Shown here: positions 1 through 14,000 of the stretch, in pieces
Numbering within the stretch: position 1 is the first letter of the stretch
Layout: the number at the start of each line of letters is the position of its first letter
Assembly: GCA_037074765.1 (NCBI GenBank)
Contig: JBAMDO010000266.1
Span: 1 to 64,000 of the forward strand
Length of the DNA: 64,000 nucleotides
Direction of reading: 5' to 3'
Source: Mansonella perstans
Taxonomy: Eukaryota; Nematoda; Chromadorea; Rhabditida; Onchocercidae
The notes under the pieces: generated by a model
What the model saw: only the letters and a program-made list of their open reading frames with translations
What the model was told of the DNA's origin: nothing
Databases searched by the model: none
Program-made: the position numbers and the translations under genes

Positions 1-3000
1 ATTCTCCAACTGAGTAGTTGACCACAATTGATGACCATCAATACCAGCTCGTTTGACCACGATAAACGGTTCACAAACGAATCCACCTTCCTGTAGCATT
101 ATCTATCCGTTTTATCCGAAATTAATCTATCGTCGATTGTCATCACTTTTCTGTTTTTTTTTTATATGATATTTGTCCATTACTATTATTTATTTTTTCA
201 AAATAATCGTTGGCTTCAGCTTGGCTTCACGAACAAAGATTTGTAAAGGATACTTCGAATTTTTTAAGTGGGGTAAAAGGTGCGCAGAACTGGCACGTCT
301 TCACTTCTAAGGTTCATTTATCATGGCCTAGCAGGTTTGGATGGTGACAGCAAAATTCTCAAGTCATAGGTTTTGGTCAGAGTATCCTTCTTCTAAATCA
401 ATAATCTTAACAGGACTAAATTAGCTCCATCTGTCCAGGTTTGAATTTAGAATTATCTTTCTCTTAGGATGATTGGCCAAAGGCTAACGAGTCCATACCA
501 CCCGTGTCTGACATTTTATTTGGGATATGCCTGACATGGAAGACTCTACCACGGCATACATCACCGCCAATATACCTTGTAACCCCACACGGACGAGCAA
601 ACCTTTCCCCAAGTTGGTACCTATGAAAAAGCTTCAAAATAATAGTACCAAAAGGAAAAAATTACTTTAATTTTTGATGGCCTCAAATTTGCTGCCGGAA
701 TTTGTAAGATGACATCATAGGTAACAGGACATCGAGATGATGAAAGTTCAGCAGCTATCATATTAGCCTCACGAACTAATGCATTAGCGCGTACAATATC
801 ATTTTTAAGACGTATCAAATTTTCTTTGAACATTGCCTCCCTAAAATTTCAGTTTTTTATAATTATTTAAAGAGAATGTTTTTCGAGAAACAAAAAAAAA
901 GAAAAACGAAATGCATTTAAATTGACCTATGTTGAACCCAATTAAAGAATTTTGACCGCATGCTAGCTTTTGGATTAACCGGAAAACCAATAGGCGGAAA
1001 CTGACATCCAGGTGTGCTTATTGGTGTTAAAAAACCAAAACTTGGTGTTGATGTCGAAGGTGTAAAGCTGAAATATTTGAATAAAATGTACAACTAATTA
1101 CCCAGAAACTATCTAAATTAAGTGAAAAACAAAAATTCATCATTTTGTGTCCATTATATTTAGAAAAAAACCTTTGAAGTCCCTGAATATACTTCTCAAA
1201 TGCCTCATATTGTTGCTCCAATGCTGCTTGCTTTTTTTCCTGGAAAACTTGATCCTTTTCCGTTTTTCAAATTGACTGCTTAAAATATTTTAATTTGAAA
1301 ATTAAAATTTGGAATACTTTGATTTTCATACAAAACGTAATGAATCCAATGTAATGAACATAGATTCTAATGCTCGATAGATAGATCATCGAGAGAATCG
1401 ACAGATCCATCACCTTCACAAAACTTATCAAGATATCAGAGATAATTAGCAATTAAAATATACAAAATTTAAATCCGAATTCTCTTAAATTCTAGTTTGT
1501 CGCATAATTCAAATCAAAAATCACAACAAACTTCGTGCTTTTTCGTAATTTGCTCCATGTAATAATCAACAGCTGTTGAAATTGAATTCGCATTTACACC
1601 AGAATTTACCTGAACATTTATCAATTTACTGAATGTTTTTTTCGTTCCTAAATTTCAGTTTTTTAATTCATGTATTTTAAATTCTACTAAATATACATTT
1701 CAATTAAAGTTTTATTTTAATTAAAGAAAGAGAACAGATAAATCTTGTATTGAAAAAACCACTTGAATTAAAGAGTGAAAGTGTTTTCATTCTATATTAT
1801 TGAGATTTATAAGTGTAGTTACTCAAAAATCAAAAACGTCTTTTTGTTGTTCTACGTTAGGTTAAACTAGCGTGTTAAACTAGTATTTATTGTTACTCTA
1901 AATTAGGTCAAACTTTCAATTCATTATAAAATTTTAAAAGTTTCCTAAATAAATAAACGTCTTCATCATTCTGTATTATTGAGATTTAAAGTGTAGCTAA
2001 ATAAATTCTTCAGTTTCCCCATAATTTAAGTCTTTTCGAATAGAACTAATTCGGGTTCAAAAGTAAAGTTGTAATAAGTAAAACCTCTTGCCAAGCATCA
2101 TAATAATCAAATAACATTGCATTTGATTCTTCCATAATTGAAGCGCTAATGTCAACAGTTTCTTTTGGACAATTTACTCGGAAAAAGTGATTATTGCCTA
2201 TTAGCAACCGATAACCGTTACGTAGAAGTGTTCGTTCCGTTATCAAACGTCCATTCACACAAATTCTGGAAAAAAAAGTTCTCAAGATGGTCATATTTTT
2301 AACTATATATTCTAGTCGATCGTTGATAAAATATATTGTTGCATTCAAGCTTATCTATCAAATCTTTCCGATAAATAGTTTGTTGTCGTATTATTCTCTG
2401 AATTGTATTTGCTAATGACTGGATAAAGGTAAGTGATCGATCCCTTTGTGTATTATCGTAACACTGTTAATGATGCAATAAACCTGGCTTTATTATTAAT
2501 CTGTCTGATAGAAAGGCGCTTTGTATACTGTGATTATTACATGATATTGAGAATGCTCTATTACTTTTCCTAAATTGACAAAAATTAGCACTAAATTGTT
2601 GATGGTACAATAAGAGACCTGGCTTTATCATCAATCTGTTCGATGTAAAGGCGCTGTTGAAAATCATCTTCGACAATTTCCAATAAAGCATGACGATGTT
2701 GCACGCCAAGACCTTGAAGGATAAAATCAATCTTTTCATCAGGTCTAGCAGTTGTAGCATCTTGTTGCTGTTCTGCATTACCAATTATAGCCCGATGCTG
2801 TAATTATAGAAAATCTGATAGTTGAAATAATTGAGTAACTTCAATTTCACAAGCTATCAAATTATCCTTTCGTTCCGATTTTCCAAGAAATTCTTTGCAA
2901 GTATCAGTTTCTCTCAACGAATATATCAAATATTCTTTAATCTTACTAATTTTTTACCTCAAAATATCTTAGATATCTTAGTGTAGCATTCAATGTTATC

Positions 3001-6000
3001 GTCAATTTCTATCTATCGACCAGCCAAATGATCAAATTGAACTTAGCATTGAAAAAACTTAATTCTTAATTGGAGGAGTAAAATAAATTACATTTATGTA
3101 ATAGACAAGAAGTTCATTTAATGATGGATCAGCATTCAAATTAACCAAATAGAATCGATCTTTTTCCACTTTTATACCAGAACCAGCTACCGAAATACCA
3201 ATTTCAGCCAGATCTTTTTGTCTCTCCTAAAAAAATTTACTCTCCTAAATTTAACCAAAATTTCAAATTATCAAAAATTTTCCAACTAATCTATCTTAAA
3301 TAAAAATTTCTCTGCGAATTCTGCGAAAGCTTTGATCGTAGAAAGTCTGATTGTCGTGATGGATCAAAAATTCCTATCATGAAATGAAAATAGTCCTTTA
3401 CCCGATAAACGGCTTCCGTATCTTTCAATCTCTCATCCCACGATTTATTCATTAGTTCTACCAAACGTTCCGATTCTGCCAGTCGTTCACGTAACTCTTC
3501 CGTTTCCTGATAATATCATAGCAATCATAACTTTAATCAGATAATCTTTTAAGTAACATTAATTGTTACAATAGATTTAAGCTAATTAATTTAACTTAAC
3601 ATACTTCAGTCAATTAGACGCTAAACTTTGTGTATTGGCATTTAAAAATTCTTACATTCTGTTTTTTGACAGTTCGTGATATTTGTGCTCGCAACGTTTC
3701 TACCTCTTCACGTAATTCACGGATAATTTTAGCATTAGGATCTTCGTTTACTACAGCATGATTTACAATTTTCGTAGCTCTATCAGCATACCTTCAATAA
3801 AATAGAAAATTCCAAAACAAATCAATCTGTTCCGGAAACAACGACAAATATCATTTCTCGCAATTTTGCAATTTCTCAAAATCTCACATAAAACTACGAA
3901 ACTTGTATTTTTTCTAGCGAAGTAGCAATTTATCAACCTTAACGTGGATAATGTTTCTTCGTAATTATCCGATGCAGGCGATATTGTTGCAATCATTACC
4001 GTTCGGCTATTACCACCTAAACTATCCTTTAACAACCTGCAAAAAAAAAAAAAAAATAACGAAACAGGTTGACAAAGATCAATTAGGAAGAGCTTTTCTT
4101 CTGAAATAAAATTTGAAAAAGTGATAATTGCTGTGAGAAACTTTTGTTCAACTTCCTCAATTTCCCTTTTTCTGATAATGATGACAGGTTTTTTTCTTTT
4201 AAAGAAGTGACCTGTCATATATTTCAACAGGTATGTGCGAATGAAATCATCGATATAGGAATGAAAAGGAAAAAGGCAACTTTTTGAATGAACTTTGAGA
4301 AAGTAATTTCGGATGTAATTTTAAATGTGAAATAAAATCCAGTTTGAACGAATTCCAAAACGTACCACGTTAATACGGAATCACGATATGGAATAAATTT
4401 CGATTTTGAAATTCCATTATTAGCATGTGATCGTTCCGCCAAAGCGGAAATTACCATTCCAAGTGTTGTCAGTGATCTGTAATTTAATTCAATTTTACTA
4501 TTTTACTATAAATTTATTTTAATTTCGATGTTGTAACGTGAACCATTGCTGAACCTGTTGCTTATCATATCCCTGATGCGCTAATGTCACATGGAATACG
4601 CAAAACTCTTTTAGGAAATATATCTTTCAAACAAAAAGTTATTTTGATGAGATTACGGGAAAATTCGGTTTTTTCTGAAATTCAAAAAAAATATTTCAAG
4701 TTAATACTTGTTGATATTTCCGCCTTCTTCTAGTCTTTTTCCAACCGCCCCAGTTTTTTGTGCTCGTTCACTTCCGGCTAAATCAACCAATGATATTTTA
4801 CTCATTTTTTCGCCAGTAAACTGAAAATTGGAAAGTTTAGAAATAATTTATGTATTATTGACTGGAAGTTTCAAAATTCCCAAAAAAAAAGTCTCGCTTG
4901 AATTTTTTCTAAAGTTGTTTGCTTAATTGAAAAAAGATCAATGAGCAGGTGAAAAGCAAGGACAAAGAATATAAGTGATGGATCATAGAAGCATGGGCCG
5001 TACTCCTTTCTTCGTATCCATAAGAGTTTGCGTGAGACGAATAATGAATACAGCGTGTGAACGGCTACTTTCTGTATTCATATTTGTAGCAGCAACTGTT
5101 CGTGATTTATTCCCTTCTTCCATCAATGACGCTATTTGCTAAAAAAAGAAAAATGCGCTGAGATATCAGATTAGATCGGATATGCCAATTTACATTGGAT
5201 CTATTCTAGGTCAGTGTCATTCTAGGTGACAGGTTGGTCATGCCTAATTACGTCAAATATGCCAATCTAAGTCGGACATAATCTATGGGTAATATGTCAA
5301 ACTAAGATATGCCAATCTAGGTTGGGATATATAATACAGATCGGATATATCAATAAAAGTCAGATATGTCAACCAATGTCGAATTTGTCAATCTACGTCG
5401 GATATGTTTACTTAAGCTGATATGTCAAACTAAGTTTATCGTGTCAATCTAGGTCGAATATGTCAGTTCGGACTAATCAGTGTTGGAAACGTCAACTATA
5501 TTAGACGTATGAATCAGATAGATTACGTATGTCAATTTACATCAGATTTGTCACTCTACGTCAAGGGAAATGTCTAATTTTGCTAGCTTCTATTTTACAA
5601 ACTGCCACCATAACGATTACATTTCTCAATGATTTGGATATTTCATGCATATTTGATACATACAAATATCAATCGAATGAAATAATTCTATCTTTACTGC
5701 ACAAGTAATTTTCACAAATTATGCAAAAATTTGAAATTAATCTAATTCTGAATGAATGACAAACTTCAAAAGATGAAACAGCCAACACGGATAAGCCATC
5801 AACCATTGGACCAAGAGCTTTATGCTCCCGAACTTTCAAATTTTTATTTGTCCTGCAAAAGATCTAGCAATTAATTTCTATTTATGTGGTAAACCAACAA
5901 GCAAGAATGGGATTAATTCTTGCAGGACAGTTAACAAATTATTTGCCGTGAATATTCAGCAAATACTGGGAAAACGAGCTAAAAATTAAAGGAAGAATGG

Positions 6001-8276
6001 TGATAAGAGCGTGAATAATGCGACGAATCATGGTAAATTTATTATATCATAATAAATATTCTATATGTTATTCTGAATAGTAATAGTATACATGATTCCG
6101 AATACGTACGTAATACGAATACTTTATCGCTTCATTATTGCTTACTTTTTGGGATCCAAAAGATCGCGCACTTTCTCATTGTAAATTTCCAAATAAGAAA
6201 CTTCCACTTTGAAAGCTAAATAATCGGAAGATAATTCGTCAATTTTTTGAAAAATTGAACAGCAAAGGCGAGGGATAATACCAGGATTCTCTGCTGTACC
6301 CATCATTGTATAACTTTTACCCGAACCTATAAGTAAAATATTTGATTTAGACTTGGCAAAATAATTAATTAACTACTCACAACGAAACCTTAAACAATCA
6401 AATTAGATCCACTTGAATCTATAAGCTTAGGCTTTACAAATTAACTAATCATTTGCAACAAAATTTTAGCAATTAAATTTTAATGTCTTTTTTAACGCAA
6501 AGAATTTGTAAATTTCTTTATGAATACTAAAATTAAAAGATACCAGTTTGCCCGTATGCAAAGATACAAGCATTATAGCCAGAAAATGCATTGATAAGTA
6601 CAGCAGAGCCAACATGTTGGAATACTTCATTTTGATCTAAAAGAATTAATCAATCCATCAAACTTTAAATTCGAATTAGAAAATGCATTCAATTTTTATT
6701 TTGTAATTGCGGTATAATGTAAATTATTTTTGTGCACATACATATAAATCTTATCACAATGATATTACTACTTGACATTCTAGATCTACTACCGGTCAAA
6801 AAAACATTCCTTCACATCGTTTTTTCTAAATATAAGGCTCGTAAAGTAGAAAAATAATTACTCATAAACGAAAAATGATAAAAAAAAAAAAAACAATTTT
6901 TCATTACAAAGGCTAATGAGCCAAAAAAATCCAAATCATCGAACAGTCATTGAATATGACTAATTGCCACAGGAAAACAAACAGTTAATCATAAAACAAA
7001 TCTAATGAGCCAACAAAAAACAATTACTTACTGATTACTCGAAAATATATTACATTTAATCTTTTACCAAATTTACTCCATAAAAAGTTTTATTTCAATT
7101 TTCCAAATACATACCGATAAAATTATTTGCGGTGTGATCAGACGAATTGAAGCAATAATCGTAGGCGAAATTTTTTGGCCGTTTCCTGAAGTTAAACTTA
7201 TATTTTCAAAAAAAAAAAAAAAAAGATTAAATTTCATTTTCCTTTTCTTTTACGAGAATTATTTTGAGAACATTTACTTGTTTTGAGGAAATTACACAAA
7301 AAAATTTTTTTACTTGAATATTAACTGAAATATTGGAAAAAAAAAGTTAAATTATTGATTGATTGAATGAATTAAACTTCAATTATTAATCCTCAAACTA
7401 ATAGCCAATCATTACGTTCCAATTAAACAATCTTTAATCAGAAGACTTACTCATCAATTGGATGTCTAAGAATTGTTTGATTATCGATTATCGATATAAT
7501 GCATTTTGTATTCAAATCTCGCTCTTAAACAAACAAAAAAAATAGAAAATATTAAATTAAAGAAATTGCAAACATAATTAATAGAAATAAAAAAATGGAA
7601 AAACAAAATAAGTCATGTCATTTTTCCCTCTCGTTTTTTTTCTCTTGCTTTTTTTTTCCTCGTTTCATTTCTAAGAGAAATGATTAATAGGGATCCCGAT
7701 ACTTATTTATCACTCGTTTCTTTGCTAGCAAATAAGCGAAAGTGACAAATGCGACAAATCCTTCCCAAAAATGATCATTAACTTCGACTTTCCCCTATCT
7801 TTTTAATTTTTTCTCTTTTGTTGACTAAAATTTGTTGCAGTTTTTTGACTGAAAAAAAATTGCTTCATTTGAAAATTTCAACTCACTATTTCACTTTTTA
7901 ATTCAATTTCTTTTTCAAAAAAATAAGAAAGAAAAGGAAGGAGCAAAAAAACGAGTGATAATTTTGATTTTCTTTAAATAATTTATGAGATTTATTTCAA
8001 CTCCCCTCTTTTTTCTCCCTCCCCCCGCCTCTTCCCAATAAGTAAACAAAATATTTTCCGCCGTTTCGGAATAAGTGGGAGGAATATGAATGGTAGTATT
8101 TAAATCAAATCCATTTAATTAATCAAAATGCTAAAAATTATCTTTTTATTTGCCACTGATTGATAATTTTTTTCAAATTTTTTTACAAAAAAAAGAAAAG
8201 TAAACAACATACCACGTTTGCTAAATGGTCGAACACGTACAGCAACTTTTACTTTTCCCTCTTCTTCAATTTCCAT
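1..8276 (-). CDS. klp-4: Kinesin-3 motor protein, KIF13/KLP-4 type (N-terminal part; runs off the left edge)
   Basis: Plus-end microtubule motor with a cargo-binding tail. Twenty exons, read right to left: 8276-8213, 7523-7451, 7185-7115, 6636-6544, 6326-6146, 5852-5765, 5138-5004, 4820-4708, 4476-4366, 4036-3938, 3791-3656, 3506-3402, 3226-3092, 2797-2619, 2265-2085, 1609-1532, 1239-1172, 1067-927, 840-666, 90-1. Every phase agrees and they give about 772 residues with no stop. The start ATG is followed by [10 protein letters not shown]. Visible motifs are the P-loop GQTGSGKS (about 98-105), switch I SSRSH (about 214-218), switch II DLAGSE (about 248-253), [19 protein letters not shown], and the neck [18 protein letters not shown] coiled coil follows, then an FHA domain (about 445-545; [27 protein letters not shown]) and the post-FHA stretch ANALVREAN. 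The FHA entry and the VREAN block match KIF13 best. KIF1/UNC-104 and KLP-6 are less likely. KIF13 proteins exceed 1500 aa, so the tail lies outside the window. The donor at 5003 (GTACGG) is weak. Confidence 0.9.
2483..2655 (-). repeat. Duplicated exon 3' end plus splice donor inside the kinesin gene
   Basis: The last 38 bases of the FHA-coding exon with its donor (2618-2655) are repeated 135 bp further into the intron (2483-2520). The copies differ at about 6 of 38 positions. Read on the minus strand, the real exon ends [13 protein letters not shown] then AG|GT, and the copy encodes [13 protein letters not shown] then AG|GT. The copy has an in-frame stop a few codons upstream, so it looks like a decayed partial exon duplication or a decoy donor. 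Confidence 0.7.
5160..5580. repeat. Degenerate ~20-bp minisatellite in a kinesin intron
   Basis: About twenty diverged copies of a unit like gtcggatatgtcaatctaag fill most of the intron between the exons at 5138-5004 and 5852-5765. GATATGTCAA and TCTAGGTCG recur every 18-22 bases. No coding potential is visible. Confidence 0.75.
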
Positions 8277-8529
8277 TTCTAACTTCAGTAATATTTTGAG
8301 TAATCAAAACACAATTTATTAAAGTTAATAGCATGAAGTAGTGGTAATCATGAAATTAAATAAATTGATGAGATGACCGCAGAAAAACGTAAATAGTACA
8401 CGCGTAAAGTACCATATGTGAAGTGTGATATGGAATATGCACCAATAATTAAAATATTTAGCATCAAGTTGACGTACGTTTACAATTCATTTCGTTTTAC
8501 GCTTCCATCCATCACTAAAAATCTTGCAT

Positions 8530-8920
8530 GAAAAAAAATTTAGATGAAAATTTACGTTGAGTACTTACAGGGTTTTGTGCATTTACGTCGTGCATAATTT
8601 AGATAAAAATGATAAATTGTTATGCAGCGTTGTATGACGCTCACGTAGCGCAATTACTATTTAGCTAAAAATGAGATATGACTTAATTCGTCCGAAACGT
8701 TTGAATTTATGTACTGACATCATGTAATTCTTTAGCTAAAAGTGAAGTATGACGTAATGCGTAACAGTGATTTAATCAGTATTTTTTACACGCTGCAATT
8801 ATTTAGATACAAATGAGATTTGATGTAATTCGTCGAAAACGCCTAATACATTTATTTATGTCGCGAAATTATTTAGGTGCAAATGGACGAAATGACGCAA
8901 TGCGTGCGCAAAATGCGTAA
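8530..8920. repeat. Degenerate ~70-bp tandem array with TGACGTAAT-like motifs, 5' of the kinesin gene
   Basis: Five to six diverged units each carry a core like attatttagataaaaatgag followed by tatgacgtaatgcgt. The TTTAG anchors lie at about 8540, 8598, 8660, 8731, 8802 and 8872, so spacing is about 60-71 bp. The second half of each unit varies (TGACTTAATTCGT, TGACGTAATGCGT, TGATGTAATTCGT, TGACGCAATGCGT) and resembles bZIP/CRE half-sites. It starts about 250 bp upstream of the kinesin start codon. Confidence 0.65.
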
Positions 8921-9369
8921 ACACTAACAGCTTAACATAAATTATTAATGTTTATTAAAAAAACGATGAAATGAAATTGCGGTAGGAGCAATATACAAGA
9001 CAGTAATGATAGCTAACAAAAAAAGAAAGAATAATAATAGAAAATATCGGTTTTTAATAGCAGTAAAAAAAGGAAGGAGAAAACGATAAATATGAAAAAG
9101 CAAAAATGAGAAATTTATAAAGCTAGATATGATAATAGAAAACTTAAAGATACTATAAAATAAATATATATATCACGCAAAATTGACAATACTTACTTGT
9201 AATGAAGAAATTAGGATGATAAGTGTTGAAAATGAAGAACATTGATGAAAATATTTGCATAAGTAAAAAAAAAAATTGATAAGTGGCATCGCTTGCTGTT
9301 TGCTTTGTTCTTATCAATCAAATATTTACCAATGTTTTTTTTTTTTTTTTTTGTTTACTAAAAAGATTT

Positions 9370-9610
9370 TCTGCAAGACATTTGACTGAACTACTTGTAT
9401 TCTAAAGGGAAAATACTTTCATTTAAATAATTTTTTGAATTTTATAGAATATTTTATTAAACTACCTGGGCTTTCAGTAACATTTGATTGCAATACCTGG
9501 ATTCCCCGTGATTGTTGATTAAACCGCTTGAATTTTGAAGAACATTATTAAACTACCTCGATTTTTTGAGAATATTTGGTTAACTTACCTGAATATTTAT
9601 TCCTGGATAT
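9370..9610. repeat. Degenerate ~30-45-bp tandem repeat
   Basis: Six or so diverged copies of a phrase like aacatttgattaaactacctggattttcag are visible, with attaaactacct as the recurring core. No coding potential. Confidence 0.6.
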
Positions 9611-10739
9611 GTTGTGGAACGATGGTGAAGCATCTGAACTCAACTCGTGGTTGATTCCATCCCTTTTATTGTAGCATCATTGATATGCATAGAAAACAAA
9701 GAATTTCGACCTTTAGAGATTTTGATAAAGGATCTACAATATAGTCGTAGATGATTGGTGGTTGTTAAATCAATGATTGTATTTTCATGAATACATAATT
9801 GATGAATTAGGAGCATGAACTTAATTATTACAATAGCAGCAGCTTTGCCTATTACTGTAGGCATGATGATTTAAGCCGTGAGAAAAAGTTTCAACATTAT
9901 TCACTACATGCTACACAACATTGTAAATCGATACATTAGAAAAGCTGTGTATGAATCATCATTCAAGTTAAAATGTTGAAAGAAATGTTTGCTTCAATTT
10001 TTCCCAACAAATGCAGCAGCAAGTCACACTGATAAGATCACTTGAAATAAGCATTTTAAATAAAATTCACAATATTAGTCATTTTAAAGTTCATTTTGTA
10101 AGCTTATATGACTTTGCTTGAGTACTCCACATTAATAAAATGCAAACTAATAACAATTAATCAATCAACCAATCATTTACTGATTACATCATTGCTTATT
10201 GATTGAAATATTGCATTAATTTGAGGTTTTTTTTCATGATTTAGCAAATTTAATTTACTTTTTACTACAAAAAAAATTTTGCAAACCTCATGAAAATAAA
10301 GAAGTGAAAAAAATTAGGCAATTGAAATTTTTTTTTTCAACAGTTTATTTGACCGATAATACATTGCTATTCTTTTTCTCTGTGTCAGCCATTTTTCTCG
10401 TGACTTTTTCTTCTTTTCTAATTTAAATTTGTTAAAGTTTTTGAAAGAAATTGGAAAAAAAAGTGAAATAGAAAAAAAGAATAAAAGATGAAAATTTTGC
10501 TGTAAAATGAAAATTTGGCGGAAAACAAATTTAATGAGAATGAGAAATTGAGACTTCACTGAAAAAATGCAAATAAAACTATTTCTCTAAACAAATTTTG
10601 CAAAAATGACATTTTGCCACAATCTTTTTTACATTCCTTCATTTCTTTCCAAGCAGTTTTTTTATCAAAATTTTTTTAATAAATTATTAAATTTAACAAG
10701 CACTCATACCCCTTTGATATTTCATTTCTATTTGATATT

Positions 10740-11040
10740 TTATTTGAAAGTTTTGATAATTTCATTTATCCAAGAATTATGATAAAATGCTCTAATGCGA
10801 TAAAAATTTCTGGTATGACGAAAACTTCTTATACAACAAGAGGCTTTGATATAATATCGTCTAACACGACAAAAACTCCGATACGACAAAAACTTCCGAT
10901 GTGATGAAAATCTCCCACATGATAAAAACTACTGATAAAATAACTTCCGACATGATAAAAACCTCTAATATTATAAAATGCTTTGATATGACAAAAAGCT
11001 CTGATACGACAAAATTTCTGATATGATATGAGACTAAAGC
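10740..11040. repeat. Degenerate ~20-bp minisatellite (GATACGACAAAAACTTC-like)
   Basis: About thirteen imperfect copies of a unit like tgatacgacaaaaacttc lie in a row. Translated on the minus strand they give a false periodic peptide rich in FYHIGSF-like blocks. That periodicity comes from the repeat and is not evidence of a gene. Confidence 0.7.
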
Positions 11041-14000
11041 GGAAAAAAGCAGCCAAGAACTAACTACATTCTATCAAAGTTAAAATGATTAATACAAATC
11101 AAAAATGAAATAATTTTGAAATACATTTTTTTCAACAAAAAAAAAGATTTTTATCGATCATAAATGCAACACTGTCGTTAAACGTAAACATATGTACAAA
11201 AGCGCCCAATTAAATAATGCAAACATTAGAATAATAAATCGTTGAAAATAAAAAAGCAAACTTACAAACATACTTTGTTAGTAAATTTGCTTTTTCTCAA
11301 AACATATCAAACTGATTTATCAAAATTTCGTTATGGTAAACAATCGATCAATAGTTTGAAGCAATTTTTAAAAAACAACATGAAAATTTCTTAAACAAAT
11401 AAATTTAATTCTTGAAACTAAAAAAAATTTTGCAGCAAAAAAATGGAAAAGTAACGATATTATTGGATCCAAGAAAAAGGAGATGTTGCATTTACAATTG
11501 AAATAAATGAATGAAAAAACAGGATTATTCATTCGGAAATATTTCAAGAAAAAACTTTTTAAATCCAATATTTCGACCTTTAAATGTAACAGTAGAACAC
11601 TGAAAGTGATTCATAAAGCTATTATTCATTGAATTGAAATTTCTTATGAGGGACAAGAAATGATTGTTTACGAAATAATGATTTACTAAAGTTTAATCAA
11701 AAATATGAGTTAGAATATAAAATTTAATCACAGATTTCATCTTCCATATTGCTTTGCATAAAACTAAAAAAAAAACAAATTATGCTATGAACTCTACGCA
11801 TTGAAATATCAGTCTAATTTGATCGCAAAAGATTAAATTTTTAAAATCCCAATTTTAAACTATGAAATTTCATACCGTTAACTCAATTATTAATTATTGA
11901 AGAAGTGTAATAAAACAACAAATGATTTGTAAATCAGTTTAAAAATTCGGAAATTTTAAATTCTTCTCATATTCTGTTTTCCTGATATTTACAAATATAT
12001 TAGAAAAGTTGGAAAAATGATGCTGATTTGTTCTCTAATTGTAGGTAATAATTTAAATGATTAACTTAAAATAACTCTTGAATGATTTAATTGATTAATG
12101 TAATTAATTTATCCACTTTTTACAGTTTAAATGACAAAAGTAACTCTTCCAGATCAATTCATCCATTCTGGTTTGGAATTATTTTATCACTTTGAGCTAT
12201 TTAATCCTATTACAGAAATGTTTTTTCGGCTTTTCCAACAACAATCGTTATGCGCTACCATATTGCAATATATGATTTATTTCGATCAATAAATATTTGT
12301 GTTCATTAATTGGGTGAAGTTAATTAATTTTCTAGCAGACACTATAACTAATATAATTGCAATTCAATAATGTTACATGGAACGAAAACTTCACTGAAAT
12401 TTAATTTTGACAGTCAATCACCCCCTCTCATACTCCCAACTAATCCTGACTCTACGCGCTTCCTGTTATCCTGAAATTTTCTTCTAATTGTTTGTTGAAG
12501 AATGAAGAAGGAATGAAGAGAAAGAAGAGAAATTGAGAGGTGAAAATAAAAAATTAGAAAAGCAGGAAATAGAAAAAAGAAAAAAAAAGAAAATAAGATA
12601 GAATTGAAGCAGAAGGAATGATAAAATACCACTTTTAAAATTGAAAATAAAAAAATCTCACACCATTTATATTATTTAGTTTGTTAGAATGAATTTCAAA
12701 AATAAACAAAATTTTTATAAAATTATTTCAAATAAAAAAGATTAATATTTACGAAAAAAAAGAAATTGTCCATTCAAGGAAAAAAAAAATGAAATAGAGA
12801 ATTAATTAAATTCTTTTTTGAGAAATTTTTCCATAAATTTATTTGATTAAATGAAAAAGAAAATTTCCACCTCTCTTTTTCTTTTTTCATTTACTTCTCT
12901 AAATTTTAATTAATCTAACAAATAGATTAAAAAAAAGTCTAACAAATAGACTGATGATAAGATTTAACTTCTGGAACTAATTAAGTATTCGTAGTAATAA
13001 CTGAAAACGAAAAATGACTCCTTAATAGCTTCATCGATTAGTTTTATTTTAAACTTAACCATTTAACACTACAAACTGTTTAGCTAATAATCAATTGCTC
13101 TTCAATTAAAATATTACGAGACAATTAACTTAAATAAATTTCATTTGTATGTTGCATGAATTCAATAAAAATATATAAATTACAATAGAAAGAAACGATT
13201 AAATTATCATTTTTCAAAAATTGAAAAATGACAAAAGCTCATTTTATTACAAAGAATAAATTTTATTTTTTGATTGTAATTGTTGAAAATGTTTTGCTCA
13301 AAATTTTTAATTGTAAAAAACAAACAAAAATTGGGCCAGTAAATTAAATGATTCTTTTGAATAAGCCAAGGAATTTATCAAAGAATATATCAAAATATAC
13401 TAGCCTATTAATGATTTGCCTGAATAAGCCAGAATAATTGAAAAAGTGGTCCATTTTGAAATAACAAAAGACAAATGTGAAATTAATCAAATTGACCGTA
13501 TTCAATTTAAATGTTAATTTTTTCTTTTCAAACTACGAATTTAAACTCGAAATTATCGTCAAGAGAAAAGAATGAGAAATACTTCTCAAAAATAATCTGT
13601 GTAACCATTCTTTTTCACTTCAACTTTACTAGACAGAATTTACAGTTAATCAAAAAAGAAAAAAATGGCAACAAAGTTTTACCTGATTAAATAATAATTG
13701 AATAATTGATGAAAAAAAAGGAGAAATCCTAGAATTATAATTGACATCAATCGATTTAATGATATTTAATTCGGAAAACTTCAATTTTGCATTGTACTTT
13801 TAAGACAAATTTATAATTTATTCAAAATTCAACCTTGAGTTTCTGATGAAAGGTTTTTTTTTTTGAATCGAATAAAATTATCATGAAAAATGAATGACGA
13901 AGGATGACAACTGTCATTCTCTTTCATTCATTTAATTTGTAGATTTAAGTGATTTTTCCACATTGCTTTTTTACACTGTTCGATAATGGATGCATAGTTG

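Noticed and set aside
2467..2784. Minus-strand 105-residue frame
   Set aside because: It is out of frame with the FHA exon and covers the exon plus its duplicated end. The splice-consistent frame is the real one.
9640..9864. Minus-strand 74-residue frame in the desert
   Set aside because: No motif, no splice partners and no promoter or acceptor evidence.
10829..11056. Periodic minus-strand peptide with FYHIGSF-like blocks
   Set aside because: The periodicity follows a 20-bp DNA repeat that drifts through frames. There is no gene context.
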